NCBI GenBank assembly: GCA_943327315.2
Contig: CALPWQ020000011.1
Location: 1-38,132, forward strand
DNA: 38,132 bases
Origin: Chitinophaga pinensis
GTDB lineage: Bacteria > Bacteroidota > Bacteroidia > Flavobacteriales_D > Crocinitomicaceae
Direction: 5' to 3'
The notes beneath the pieces were generated by a model that worked only from the letters and a program-made list of their open reading frames with translations, was not told the origin of the DNA and did not search any database. The translations under genes and the position numbers were made by a program. This document shows positions 14,096 to 23,742 of this stretch, in pieces. Each line of letters opens with the position of its first letter. Within the stretch, counting starts at the first letter, position 1.

Positions 14096-15651
14096 CAATC
14101 TATTTTCGTCATCGAAATGGTTTCCTTGCCCGATTGCTTCATGACCGTAAGGAAATATTGCCCCGATTTCAATCCGTCCAATTCAAAAGGAATGTGGTGC
14201 ACACCCTGGGCGAGATTGCTGTCATACACCTGCTTGATTGGTCGACCATTGATGTCTGAAAGCTCTATTTTTACCCATTCACTTTGGCACTTGAATCGAA
14301 CCGTAGCATTGTTCATCGCAGGATTCGGATAGACAATGCCTTTATCACGTTCATCCACCAATTCATCTAGTCCAACATTGCAAGCTCCTAAAACTTGATA
14401 ATACGTGATTGTCTGCTCAAAAAGTGGTTGAATTTCAGATTCTGGCACTTCAAACCAATCTTTCAAAATGGAGGCATAGACATCCCTAAAATCAATTTGC
14501 ATGGGAACGGCATCTTGGGCATTCACCGCATTCGAGATGACTGGATTTGAACCGATGATGCCTGAGTTAATGCACGACCCAAAGAGGAACATCGGTGCTG
14601 CATCGCCGTGATCGGTCCCAAAACTTGCATTTGAGGCAATCTGTCGGCCAAACTCAGAGAAGGTAAATCCAGCGACACGATTGGAAATCCCAAGCAAACC
14701 AAGGTCATTTTGGAAAGCGCTTACTGCATCTGAAAGTCGTTTCAATAAATCTGCATGATTTCCTGTGACTGGACTGGTGGAGGAAACTTGAGAATCATGG
14801 GTATCGAATCCATCGATATTGAGGATATACACCTTTGTTTTCAAGCCACCCGAAATCATTTTTGCCACATTGCGCAACTGCATGGCTAACGGATTATTGA
14901 CATCATATAGTGTTGATAAGGACGAGCCTGCATTCGCTGCAGCGTTAATGGTATCCGCGTATTGATTCGTTTGATTGATCAAAATGGAAAGGTATTCCAT
15001 GTGAGAACCGTAATAGCTGCCATCGTTTGTCGTGCCCGTATTGACCAAATTGACTGCTGCAAAAGGGTCACTTACGGCATGCGAAAAATTCGCCATTAAA
15101 CCCTGACATGTCGAAGACACCTCATAACCCATGCTGATCGCAAAAGGATCTGGGTTTGTCGAATTTGGATATCCATCTGGATAATTGGGATATACGCCCT
15201 CGAAATAGCGACCTAACCAACCACGTGTTTCAGCCACATCCATCATTCCCGTTGACCAGATGTCCATGGATCGAAAATGCGAACGATTCTGTTCGGGGTA
15301 TCCCACATTCTGAATGATGGTCAAGGTACCTTCATTGAACATTGTATTCATGCCGGTCATGACGGGATGAAAGCCTAGCTCGGGTGTTACTTGAATGATG
15401 TTTGGTTGAGGGATTAGGACATTGGGGCGTTGAAGGAGCAAATTCTCATATTGGTCGAGAGGAATCACCGTATTTAATCCATCATTTCCCCCATTCAAGC
15501 GAATGATGACCAATACACGGTCCTCGGCTGACTTTGAATAATTGAATAACTTCTTGGCGATACCTTGATAATTCATGCCATTTAAGGCAAATGGAGCCGC
15601 AACGGACGCCATGGTCATGTTCTTTAAAAAATTTCTTCTTTTCATACTCAT
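14095..15651 (-). CDS. DUF1501 domain protein with Tat-like signal and T9SS tail
   Basis: A 518-residue protein. The N terminus MSMKRRNFLKNMTMASVAAP is a twin-arginine signal (RRNFLK). DUF1501 proteins resemble sulfatase/alkaline-phosphatase folds; seen are VLVIIRLNGGNDGLNTVIPL, MDIWSTGMMDVAETRGWLGR, VYILNIDGFDTHDSQVS and FTFSEFGRQIASNASFGTDH. The enzymatic activity is unproven. Residues about 440-518 are a T9SS type A sorting domain: GIVYPNPAMNNATVRF, GRPIKQVYDSN, LKSGQYFLTVM and ETISMTKID. It follows the DUF1800 gene by 5 bp, a standard pairing. ATG at 15649-15651 is taken; ATG 6 bp later (MKRRNF) is equally good. Confidence 0.9.
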   Translation of the reverse strand: MSMKRRNFLKNMTMASVAAPFALNGMNYQGIAKKLFNYSKSAEDRVLVIIRLNGGNDGLNTVIPLDQYENLLLQRPNVLIPQPNIIQVTPELGFHPVMTGMNTMFNEGTLTIIQNVGYPEQNRSHFRSMDIWSTGMMDVAETRGWLGRYFEGVYPNYPDGYPNSTNPDPFAISMGYEVSSTCQGLMANFSHAVSDPFAAVNLVNTGTTNDGSYYGSHMEYLSILINQTNQYADTINAAANAGSSLSTLYDVNNPLAMQLRNVAKMISGGLKTKVYILNIDGFDTHDSQVSSTSPVTGNHADLLKRLSDAVSAFQNDLGLLGISNRVAGFTFSEFGRQIASNASFGTDHGDAAPMFLFGSCINSGIIGSNPVISNAVNAQDAVPMQIDFRDVYASILKDWFEVPESEIQPLFEQTITYYQVLGACNVGLDELVDERDKGIVYPNPAMNNATVRFKCQSEWVKIELSDINGRPIKQVYDSNLAQGVHHIPFELDGLKSGQYFLTVMKQSGKETISMTKID

Positions 15652-15656
15652 GACAA

Positions 15657-17276
15657 TTAAATGGTTTGGAATTCAGGCATCTGAAATATTCTAGACAACA
15701 CCTGTTCCACTTTACTTTTTATCGGATTTGATACGTTTGCATTGGTTGGGTCGGCGGCATAGGCATCATAGTCTACGGTCCATTCGAAATCGGGCAATCC
15801 ACCTGTTAAAATAAACTTCAAGGTCAATTTCTGTGTGGACGAAATGGTCTTTGGAAAAAACACAGTACACAAATCATCGATGACCGCAACCGCATCATTC
15901 GGTGAAGAAAGTCCATTCACCAATGCAAGTGCATCTACTTTAAAATTTGATCCATTCACTGGCACTCCAGTAAAAAGTGTAATGTAATTCGCCAAGTCAA
16001 ATCGACTTTTTATGGTCGTAGAATTGACCCATAACTTTGAAAATGCTGGCGCTTGGTAATAGGCAATCCAGCCCGCCACACTTGGTGGAGTTCCGTAGGC
16101 CTGTCCCATCGTTTGTGCATAATAATACAAAGTCACATACATGTCTGAATTGGTCGACAAGGTGTAATTTGGCACCGCAGATGTTGGATTAAACATGCCA
16201 AAAACCACTTCTAATGGATTGCGAATGATTGCTCCCCGGATGGCTACATCATAAAAGTGCTGGCTTGTCAGAAGCTGCTGAAGAACAGGCAGCACATCAT
16301 AATTGTTATCGATCATGGTTTGCGCCATCACTGGAATGACATTCGTCTCTACATCTGTTGTTAGATCATAGTTGACGAAGTACCTGTACAATTTCGTACA
16401 CATGTATTGAGCGACTGCGGGCTGCTGAAAAATTACATCGATGTAGTCTGAATATTCATTGGCACCATTTGCTGCGATGGTTTGATTCCCGAAATGCACA
16501 GAAAGTTGCTTTGTAGTCTGGTCATGAAGCAAATCGTAATAGGTAGAACCAACCGAAGTCAGTGTAGTACTTCTGAGTCCTTCAACGATGTATCCTGTGA
16601 ATACTTTAGCCCCCGCTGCGACGTCTTCTTCTGTATAATTGGTATAATCACCTGGTCCAATTTGAGGACCTTTTCCTATGGTAAATAACTCGAGAATTTC
16701 ACGGGCATAATTTTCATTTGGGCTGTACAAGGTATTTGTGGCTCCATTCAAGAACAACAGCATCGTTGGATCGATGGTCATCTCTTTGACGAATTGCTTG
16801 AAATTGCCAAGGGCATGTGTGCGAATGAGTGTGTGATAGGTATAACTTGCCCGGGCATCTGGTGCCAAGGTTGCTGCAAAGTGATTTTGCCAGAACAAAC
16901 ACATCTTTTCTGCAATGGTGGTATTTTCCGTGTTGATTCGCTTCATCAACCATGCACCTAGAGACTTTATTCGTGCATTTTCATGCAGTTGCGCACTCGT
17001 CACATCTGCAGGATAAACACTATTGATCCACGTAGAACCTGCTGCAGAGATTGTCTCGTTTGGGTCGTAACTCAATGGAAGGCCTGTCGCTGGAATTTGC
17101 AGTAAGTTCGTTACCGTAGCATTCATTCCTGATGCTACAGCGTTCGTGATCTGCTGAAAGGTTGGGCCGAAGGTGCTTCTGCGTAAAAGGTGTGCGGCTT
17201 GCTCCTTTGTCCATGCGCCAATATAGGGATCCATGTTCGTAGACACTTCACCAACAACACTATTATCTGGAATCAT
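15657..17276 (-). CDS. DUF1800 family protein
   Basis: A 539-residue DUF1800 protein, usually paired with DUF1501 and of unknown function. Seen: AAHLLRRSTFGPTFQQI at the N terminus, KMCLFWQNHFAA, DPTMLLFLNGATN, NENYAREILELFTIGKG (the family's signature), VAAGAKVFTGY, VAQYMCTKLYRYFVN, and C-terminal SRIFQMPEFQ. No signal peptide is visible. The only in-frame ATG/GTG/TTG between the upstream TAA and the core is the ATG at 17274-17276, so a missed longer start is unlikely. If exported, it may travel with its Tat-signal partner, an inference. First gene of a two-gene operon with DUF1501. Confidence 0.88.
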   Translation of the reverse strand: MIPDNSVVGEVSTNMDPYIGAWTKEQAAHLLRRSTFGPTFQQITNAVASGMNATVTNLLQIPATGLPLSYDPNETISAAGSTWINSVYPADVTSAQLHENARIKSLGAWLMKRINTENTTIAEKMCLFWQNHFAATLAPDARASYTYHTLIRTHALGNFKQFVKEMTIDPTMLLFLNGATNTLYSPNENYAREILELFTIGKGPQIGPGDYTNYTEEDVAAGAKVFTGYIVEGLRSTTLTSVGSTYYDLLHDQTTKQLSVHFGNQTIAANGANEYSDYIDVIFQQPAVAQYMCTKLYRYFVNYDLTTDVETNVIPVMAQTMIDNNYDVLPVLQQLLTSQHFYDVAIRGAIIRNPLEVVFGMFNPTSAVPNYTLSTNSDMYVTLYYYAQTMGQAYGTPPSVAGWIAYYQAPAFSKLWVNSTTIKSRFDLANYITLFTGVPVNGSNFKVDALALVNGLSSPNDAVAVIDDLCTVFFPKTISSTQKLTLKFILTGGLPDFEWTVDYDAYAADPTNANVSNPIKSKVEQVLSRIFQMPEFQTI

Positions 17277-17324
17277 ACTCTTTTCTTCTAACTCAAAGAT
17301 GACAAATATTCCACTTGGGTTGCA

Positions 17325-18257
17325 TTAATCTTCTGTTAAAAACCGAATATTCCGTTGCAGTCCTTCGAACTTTGTACGCGAAATGGCACTTTTCTTAAAA
17401 TATCTGGTGAAGACTTCCTCTGTGATATGTGTCCAGTCGTCGGTCGACAGCTCCAATAATCCTTCCATAGGAGTAAAACGAGGCTCACTATGAGGAACCG
17501 AAAAACGATTCCAAGGACACACATCCTGACATATATCACAGCCAAACATCCAGTTGTCCATTTGTCCTTTGAATCCACCATCAATGACTGCCTCTTTCAA
17601 TTCAATCGTGAGGTAAGAAATACATTTTGATCCATCCAACAGATACGGAGCAACAATAGCTTCCGTCGGGCAGGCATCAATGCAGCGTGTGCATGTCCCA
17701 CAATAATCTTTGATAGGTCCATCTGGAATGAGGTCAAGATCAATGATCAATTCAGCAATGAAAAAGAAAGATCCCACACCTGGTCGAACGAGATTGGTAT
17801 GCTTTCCGATCCATCCAGCGCCTGATTTCTTGGCCCAAGCCTTATCCATTACGGGTGCAGAATCAACAAATACACGCCCACTGACCTCACCGATCTCTTG
17901 TTCTATGTATTCCATCAACTCAAAGAGTTTATCCTTGATCACGACATGGTAGTCTTCACCATACGCATACTTGGAGATTTTTGGCGCTGTTTCGTTAGTC
18001 GGCTTTTCGGCTGGGAAATAATTGTAAATTAGGGTGACCACTGATTTTGCACCCTCAACGAGAAGACGCGGATCTAAGCGTTTGTCAAAATTGCGTTCCA
18101 TGTACGACATCGAACCTTGATACCCCAAACGCAGCCATTCTTCCAATTTAGGGGCTTCCTCCGGTAAAAAGTCGGCTTTAGAAATTCCACAATACAAGAA
18201 CCCTTGATCGCTTGCCCTTTGCTTAATGAGTGCAGTGTATTTGTCTGCTGATGACAT
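17325..18257 (-). CDS. queG: Epoxyqueuosine reductase QueG
   Basis: A 310-residue cobalamin-dependent iron-sulfur enzyme that reduces epoxyqueuosine to queuosine in tRNA. The N-terminal part has [35 protein letters not shown] and [20 protein letters not shown]; two 4Fe-4S motifs follow, [12 protein letters not shown] (near residue 190) and [13 protein letters not shown] (near residue 240). Length matches the short QueG form, without the C-terminal HEAT repeats. It follows ruvB by 9 bp on the same strand and is likely co-transcribed with it. Confidence 0.95.
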   Translation of the reverse strand: MSSADKYTALIKQRASDQGFLYCGISKADFLPEEAPKLEEWLRLGYQGSMSYMERNFDKRLDPRLLVEGAKSVVTLIYNYFPAEKPTNETAPKISKYAYGEDYHVVIKDKLFELMEYIEQEIGEVSGRVFVDSAPVMDKAWAKKSGAGWIGKHTNLVRPGVGSFFFIAELIIDLDLIPDGPIKDYCGTCTRCIDACPTEAIVAPYLLDGSKCISYLTIELKEAVIDGGFKGQMDNWMFGCDICQDVCPWNRFSVPHSEPRFTPMEGLLELSTDDWTHITEEVFTRYFKKSAISRTKFEGLQRNIRFLTED

Positions 18258-18266
18258 CTACTCGAT

Positions 18267-19295
18267 TTAGAACAGTCCGCCTTGAGCCCAACCGAGGCTT
18301 TTACCGAAATGGCGCAATGCCTTCTCTGTGGCTTTCCGTCCACGCGGCGTTCGCATCAAAAAACCTTCTTGAATCAAGAACGGTTCATACACTTCCTCTA
18401 AGGTGCCCGCATTTTCTCCAATGGCTGTAGCGATGGTGGTCAGACCTACTGGGCCTCCACTAAACTTGTCAATGATGGCCTTTAGGATTCGGATATCCAT
18501 TTCATCCAGACCATTTTCATCCACATTGAGTGCTTTTAAAGCCACTTCAGTAATTTCCTCATCAATGACACCAGTTCCCTTGATTTGCGCAAAATCACGC
18601 ACTCTACGGAGCAATGCATTGGCGATACGAGGAGTCCCCCGACTTCGCGAAGCTATTTTATACGCAGCGGCTTCATCAATTGGAATGTTAAGAAGTCCAG
18701 ATGAGCGTTCAACAATACTTGTCAATGTTTTCGCATCGTAATATTCAAGGCGCGAATTAATCCCAAAGCGCGCCCTTAAAGGGGATGTCAAAAGTCCTGA
18801 ACGTGTTGTTGCTCCAATAAGGGTAAAGGGATTTAAGGTAATCTGAATGCTTCGTGCATTTGGTCCACTATCGATGAGAATATCGATGACATAATCCTCC
18901 ATAGCTGAATATAGGTACTCTTCAACAACAGGGCTTAGGCGATGGATTTCATCGATAAATAGCACATCCCCTTCATTTAGATTGGTAAGAAGTCCTGCTA
19001 AATCACCTGGTTTATCCAACACAGGGCCGCTAGTCACTTTAAATCCTACATTAAGCTCATTGGCAATGATATTCGCCAAAGTAGTTTTACCGAGTCCGGG
19101 AGGGCCGTGCAACAACACATGATCCAAAGGTTCTCCGCGAAGAGTTGCCGCCTTTACAAAAATCTCAAGGTTTTCAACAATGGAAGGTTGACCAGCAAAA
19201 TCAGACAGTTTCTTCGGGCGAAGCACCTTATCATATTCCTGTTCACCATTATTTTGTTCTTCCTGACGATAATCGAATGAGTCCTCTTCTTCCAA
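18267..19295 (-). CDS. ruvB: Holliday junction branch-migration helicase RuvB (TTG start)
   Basis: A 342-residue RuvB motor that drives Holliday-junction branch migration with RuvA. Seen: [20 protein letters not shown], Walker [19 protein letters not shown] near residue 65, Walker [33 protein letters not shown] (sensor), [16 protein letters not shown], and the C-terminal winged helix with [15 protein letters not shown]. The start is TTG at 19293-19295: the upstream frame hits TAA within five codons, and the first internal Met is inside the ATPase core. An unusual start codon for this gene. A -7 box lies 15 nt before it. Confidence 0.95.
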   Translation of the reverse strand: MEEEDSFDYRQEEQNNGEQEYDKVLRPKKLSDFAGQPSIVENLEIFVKAATLRGEPLDHVLLHGPPGLGKTTLANIIANELNVGFKVTSGPVLDKPGDLAGLLTNLNEGDVLFIDEIHRLSPVVEEYLYSAMEDYVIDILIDSGPNARSIQITLNPFTLIGATTRSGLLTSPLRARFGINSRLEYYDAKTLTSIVERSSGLLNIPIDEAAAYKIASRSRGTPRIANALLRRVRDFAQIKGTGVIDEEITEVALKALNVDENGLDEMDIRILKAIIDKFSGGPVGLTTIATAIGENAGTLEEVYEPFLIQEGFLMRTPRGRKATEKALRHFGKSLGWAQGGLF

Positions 19296-19310
19296 TGAAT
19301 TGCGTTTTTA

Positions 19311-19318
19311 CAAAAATA
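19311..19318 (-). promoter_or_regulatory. -7 box TATTTTTG of ruvB-queG
   Basis: Perfect TAnnTTTG on the minus strand, directly after the terminator of the upstream respiratory operon and 15 nt before the TTG start of ruvB. A -33 element would fall inside the terminator stem and is not clear. Confidence 0.45.
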
Positions 19319-19352
19319 CAAAAGCCTCTCGTTAAAAACGGGAGGCTTTATA
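19319..19352 (-). terminator. Terminator of the actABCDEF-coxBA operon
   Basis: Read on the minus strand: AAAGCCTCCCGTTTTTAACG then AGAGGCTTTTG; AAAGCCTC pairs with GAGGCTTT. The U-rich tail continues into the ruvB promoter. It lies about 20 nt after the coxA stop codon. Confidence 0.85.
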
Positions 19353-19369
19353 AGTATTATCAAGTTTGA

Positions 19370-21190
19370 CTAATGTTCTTCTTCACCTTCAGCCAAAGGA
19401 ACGTTTTGTGGAATGAAATCCTTCTCCGCTCCAGGCTTCGAATAATCGTACGGCCAACGGTAAACTGTAGGCAATTCACCTGGCCAGTTACCGTGAATAT
19501 GCTCTACTGGCGTTGTCCACTCCAATGTATTGGAATTCCAAGGGTTTTGAGGCGCCTTAGGGCCGCGGAAGATGCTGTAGAAGAAGTTAAATAAGAACAA
19601 GAGCTGACCAATAGCTGCAAAAATCGCAAAAACAGTAATGATTACGTTCAAGTCCATCATCATGTCCAAAGATCCTTGGTCAAATTCACCATATACTGAA
19701 TAATCGTAATAACGACGAGGTGCTCCTGCCAATCCCACGAAGTGCATTGGGAAGAATACACCGTATGCTCCGATGATTGTAATCCAGAAGTGAACATATC
19801 CCAAACGGGTATTCATCATTCGACCGAACATTTTAGGGAACCAGTGGTAAACACCACCGAACATTCCGAAGACTGCCGACATTCCCATTACAATGTGGAA
19901 GTGGGCAACAACGAAGTAGGTATCGTGCACGGCAATATCTAAAGCAGAATCCGCAAGGATAATTCCTGTAACCCCCCCAGTGATAAATGTTGAAACCAAT
20001 CCAATCGCGAACAACATTGCTGGAGTAAGGACCAAAGACCCTTTCCAAAGCGTTGTCAAGTAGTTAAATACCTTTACGGCTGAAGGAATCGCAATCAACA
20101 AGGTCGTAAATACGAACACACTACCTAAGAACGGATTCATTCCCGTTATAAACATGTGGTGACCCCATACAATGAAGGATAGGAAACCAATAGCCAAGAT
20201 AGAACCAATCATCGCACGGTAACCAAAGATCGGCTTACGTGAGTTCGTAGATATAATTTCTGAAGAAAGGCCCAAAGCCGGAAGGAGTACGATGTACACC
20301 TCAGGGTGACCTAAGAACCAGAACAAGTGTTGGAACAACAGTGGAGACCCACCGTGATTCGTTAACATCTCACCTTGTACAATGATGTCTGAAAGATAGA
20401 AGCTCGTTCCTGCCAAACGGTCCATGATCAACAATAAGGCTGCTGAAAGTAAAACCGGGAATGAAAGAACACCAAGAATAGCTGTAACGAAGAAAGTCCA
20501 GATGGTCAATGGCATGCGTGTCATCGTCATCCCTGCTGTACGCAAGTTCAATACTGTTACGATGTAGTTCAATGACCCAATCAACGATCCGGCAATGAAA
20601 ATAGCCATAGAGAACAACCACATAGTCATACCCAAACCTGATCCTGAAACCGCTTGAGGCAATGCGGAGAGAGGAGGATAAACTGTCCATCCTGCCATTG
20701 CTGGTCCTGTTTCAATAAACAAAGAACAGAACATTAAGATCGAAGAGATAAAGAAGAACCAGAACGAAAGCATGTTCAAGAAACCAGATGCCATATCACG
20801 CGCCCCCAACTGCAAAGGAATGAGGATATTCGAGAAAGTACCTGACAATCCACCCGTTAAAAGGAAGAATACCATGATTGTTCCGTGAATCGTTACAAGT
20901 CCAAGGTACATGTCTTCCTTCAAGACACCTTCTGGCGCCCAAGTTTCACCCAAGAAGAACGATAAGAAATCAGAACTCTCACCTGGCCAAGCCAATTGGA
21001 TTCTGAAAAGAATAGAAAGTAACATGGCGACAACTCCCATGAACACAGCGGTGATCAAGAATTGTTTTCCGATCATTTTGTGGTCATGACTGAAGATGTA
21101 CTTCGAAACGAAATGTTCTTCATGGTGCTCATGGTCGTGATGACCGTGTGCTTCGTGATGTCCGTGTTCTTCGTGCGCTATTGCTGACAT
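19370..21190 (-). CDS. ctaD: Cytochrome c oxidase subunit I
   Basis: A 606-residue heme-copper oxidase catalytic subunit of the aa3 (type A) kind, which reduces oxygen and pumps protons in the inner membrane. Seen: HGTIMVFFLLTGGLSG (heme a His), HPEVYIVLLPALGLSSEI (CuB His and cross-linked Tyr of the K-channel), WGHHMFITGMNPF (two CuB His), and HDTYFVVAHFHIVMGM (heme a3 and a His). About twelve helices. The N terminus is strikingly His-rich (HEEHGHHEAHGHHDHEHHEEH, residues 6-26), which may bind copper or other metals. Last gene of the act-cox operon, 31 bp after coxB. Confidence 0.97.
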   Translation of the reverse strand: MSAIAHEEHGHHEAHGHHDHEHHEEHFVSKYIFSHDHKMIGKQFLITAVFMGVVAMLLSILFRIQLAWPGESSDFLSFFLGETWAPEGVLKEDMYLGLVTIHGTIMVFFLLTGGLSGTFSNILIPLQLGARDMASGFLNMLSFWFFFISSILMFCSLFIETGPAMAGWTVYPPLSALPQAVSGSGLGMTMWLFSMAIFIAGSLIGSLNYIVTVLNLRTAGMTMTRMPLTIWTFFVTAILGVLSFPVLLSAALLLIMDRLAGTSFYLSDIIVQGEMLTNHGGSPLLFQHLFWFLGHPEVYIVLLPALGLSSEIISTNSRKPIFGYRAMIGSILAIGFLSFIVWGHHMFITGMNPFLGSVFVFTTLLIAIPSAVKVFNYLTTLWKGSLVLTPAMLFAIGLVSTFITGGVTGIILADSALDIAVHDTYFVVAHFHIVMGMSAVFGMFGGVYHWFPKMFGRMMNTRLGYVHFWITIIGAYGVFFPMHFVGLAGAPRRYYDYSVYGEFDQGSLDMMMDLNVIITVFAIFAAIGQLLFLFNFFYSIFRGPKAPQNPWNSNTLEWTTPVEHIHGNWPGELPTVYRWPYDYSKPGAEKDFIPQNVPLAEGEEEH

Positions 21191-21221
21191 TTGACTTTAT
21201 TTAAAGAGTTGTAAATCTTAA

Positions 21222-22484
21222 TTATTTAACGGGTGCAGGCATTGCCATTGTATCTATCACCACCCCTGTTGAATCTGCTGGTGTCATAGCTGCTGGTGCA
21301 GCTGGAGCTGGAGAGAATGTTGACTTGAACGTTTTCGCCTGCGCACCTTTCATCCATTTGTTGTATTCCTTTTCAGACAACACAACTACAATCATTTTCA
21401 TTTGGTAATGGGCACCACCACATATTTTGTTACACATCAACACGTAGTTGAATTTTGCGTCATTTTTCTTGACGCGCATTTCCTTCGTTGTGATGTCTGG
21501 GGTAAACTTAAATCGTGTTGTCATACCAGGCACGGTATTAATTTGAGCTCGGAAATGAGGGAAATATGCTGAGTGAAGCACATCTTTTGCACGGAAGTTA
21601 AATTCATATTCTTTATTCGCACAAAGGTACAATGTGTCTCTTTGAATGATATCATCTTCTGCAGCACGATCCATTTTCTTATCGTGATGTGCGCGCATTT
21701 GATACAACAAACGAATCAATCGCTCCTTACGAGAGAGATCAGTTTCCATTTTCTCACGTTCCTCAGGAACCAACATGATTTTACGGTTGTTCAATTTCGA
21801 CACTAAGGAATCAATTCCTGTTAAACCATGTTCCATAGCGAAGATTGCGCTATCGATCGTTGCCGTTGTCATAATGGCCAATTCATTCTTGTCTGTCGTC
21901 AATTTATAATCGAAACGACCAAGGATGTTATCGTACCCAGAATAACGCGCCGTCCAACCAAACTGCTTTGAGAACAGTTCCACACGAATCGCTTCATCAG
22001 AAGCTGCTGAAGTAGCATCGTTCCATTTCTTCAATCCAAGAATGATAATCACTGCAAGTACACAAGCTGGCACTACCGTCCAAAGCATCTCTAACTTGTT
22101 GTTGTGTGGGTAATAGAATGCTTTAACGCCTTCCTTACGCACATATCGGTACGTGAAATAAAACAACAATGTGTTTGTTAAAAGGAAAGCAGCAATGATT
22201 ACTATAAAGTTAACATTCAACAACCAGTCCGTTTCACGACCGATTGTAGATGCCGCTTCTCCTCGTCCTGTCCAACCGAAACGAAGAACTAGCCATAAGA
22301 AAAATACATACAAGGCAATAACAAACATGAACATCATTCGTCCATTGAAGTTATTGTCACGGTCTGTAATTTCGTGTTCGCCGCGGTTACGGAGCTTAGA
22401 CGACAATTCGTAAACACGAACCAATTGGGCGATTGCAACAACACCCAAAACGATTACGAGCAATGCGATTAATTTACTTAACAT
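21222..22484 (-). CDS. ctaC: Cytochrome c oxidase subunit II
   Basis: A 420-residue subunit II carrying the CuA electron-entry site. Three hydrophobic segments (residues about 1-22, 52-70, 93-115) precede a cupredoxin domain with FGWTARYSGYDNILG, VLHSAYFPHFRAQINTVPGM (CuA His) and CNKICGGAHYQM (two Cys, His, Met; Lys replaces the usual Glu whose backbone oxygen binds copper). A charged insertion of roughly 75 residues (about 195-270, with LNNRKIMLVPEEREKMETD and LIRLLYQMRAHHDKKMDRA) splits the domain. The C terminus is Ala/Pro-rich. Length is above the usual 250-350. Confidence 0.95.
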   Translation of the reverse strand: MLSKLIALLVIVLGVVAIAQLVRVYELSSKLRNRGEHEITDRDNNFNGRMMFMFVIALYVFFLWLVLRFGWTGRGEAASTIGRETDWLLNVNFIVIIAAFLLTNTLLFYFTYRYVRKEGVKAFYYPHNNKLEMLWTVVPACVLAVIIILGLKKWNDATSAASDEAIRVELFSKQFGWTARYSGYDNILGRFDYKLTTDKNELAIMTTATIDSAIFAMEHGLTGIDSLVSKLNNRKIMLVPEEREKMETDLSRKERLIRLLYQMRAHHDKKMDRAAEDDIIQRDTLYLCANKEYEFNFRAKDVLHSAYFPHFRAQINTVPGMTTRFKFTPDITTKEMRVKKNDAKFNYVLMCNKICGGAHYQMKMIVVVLSEKEYNKWMKGAQAKTFKSTFSPAPAAPAAMTPADSTGVVIDTMAMPAPVK

Positions 22485-22519
22485 CTTTAGTCAATTATCT
22501 GTGATAAAATAAATTCAAA

Positions 22520-23734
22520 TTATATTTCGTGGTGAACACTTTCATCCAAGAATGGGTGGTTCGCCGGTGTAAGTGGAGCCTTTGTCAGATTTACTAAAAT
22601 CATACGAACGAAGAATCCCAATACTGCGAGCACCATTCCCAATTCTAAGAATCCAAATTGAGCTTGCGCTCCAAGTGTTCCTGCAGAAACCATGATATAA
22701 ACATCCAACCAGTGACCTGTAAGAATGATTAAACCAACCAAGGTCAAGATTCCGGCATTTCTTTTTGCATCTCTTGACATCAAAATTAACATCGGGAATG
22801 CGAAGTTGATCAAGAACATAGAGAAATAAAGTATTTTAAAGTTCTCAATACGCATGATGTAATAAGCGACTTCTTCACCGATGTTTGCGTACCAAATCAA
22901 CATGAACTGAGAGAACCAAAGGTATGACCACAAGAATGAAGTTGCGAATGTCCATTTACCAAGGTCATGGATGTGACTATCGTTTACATTTGGCAAGTAA
23001 CCCAATTTTTTCAAATAAAGTGTTGTCAAAACAAGAACTACCATTGTTGAACACCACATTCCTGCGAATGTGTACCATCCAAACAAAGTAGAGAACCAAT
23101 GCACATCAATTGACATCAACCAATCCCAAGATGAAGTTGAGCTGAATACAGCAAAGCACACCAAGAACGTAGCTGCTTTTTTGTAGTTTTTGAAGTGAAG
23201 CTCTGTTCCTCCTATTGAATCTTCCAACAATGATCGCTTTCTAAAGCCCATCCAGAAGATGTAATAGATCGCCATATACACCAAGGTTCTAATCCAAAAG
23301 AAAATCTCATTTAAGAAAGGACGTTTACCTGCGATAATTGCATCGTAATGGTGACTCCCTTTTGTGTACATTGCTGGATCCATCCATGAGTAGATGTGGG
23401 CGCCATGCATAAACGTGATCGTCAACAAAGTCACCAACATAAGCATCATTCCATAAGGAAGGAAACCTGCTACTGCTTCAATAACACGCTTCACAGAAGC
23501 ATACCATCCTGTTTCAGTTGCGTATTGCAAGGCCAAGAAGAACAAAGCTCCTAGACCTAAAGCAAAAAAGAAGAAACTGTTGATCAGCCCATTTGCAAGC
23601 AAGCGTGTTGCAAAATGATGATCGCTCATACCGGTAAAGATGCCGATCGCTGTGAACAATAAACCGACAACGATTAATGCCAAGGTTACTGTTTTTGCTC
23701 TATTCGTAATTTTGAATTCCATGTTCGTAGTCAT
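22520..23734 (-). CDS. actF: Alternative Complex III subunit ActF
   Basis: A 404-residue membrane protein, the quinone-binding second NrfD-like subunit of Alternative Complex III (quinol:cytochrome c oxidoreductase). About ten transmembrane helices are visible, with MMLMLVTLLTITFMHGAHIY, LVYMAIYYIFWMGFRKRSLL, SSTSSWDWLMSIDVHWFSTL and LWFSQFMLIWYANIGEEVAY. The last two are highly characteristic of ActF. It is distinguished from ActC by its length and these motifs. Gap to actE is only 8 bp; start ATG at 23732-23734 (MTTNMEF). Confidence 0.93.
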   Translation of the reverse strand: MTTNMEFKITNRAKTVTLALIVVGLLFTAIGIFTGMSDHHFATRLLANGLINSFFFFALGLGALFFLALQYATETGWYASVKRVIEAVAGFLPYGMMLMLVTLLTITFMHGAHIYSWMDPAMYTKGSHHYDAIIAGKRPFLNEIFFWIRTLVYMAIYYIFWMGFRKRSLLEDSIGGTELHFKNYKKAATFLVCFAVFSSTSSWDWLMSIDVHWFSTLFGWYTFAGMWCSTMVVLVLTTLYLKKLGYLPNVNDSHIHDLGKWTFATSFLWSYLWFSQFMLIWYANIGEEVAYYIMRIENFKILYFSMFLINFAFPMLILMSRDAKRNAGILTLVGLIILTGHWLDVYIMVSAGTLGAQAQFGFLELGMVLAVLGFFVRMILVNLTKAPLTPANHPFLDESVHHEI

Positions 23735-23742
23735 TCAGATGA

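Noticed and set aside
14050-14259. 69-codon plus-strand frame and the similar 2317-2520 minus-strand frame sharing RAKKCLLSF
   Set aside because: Shared residues come from the dispersed DNA repeat, and the 14-kb frame runs antisense into DUF1501.
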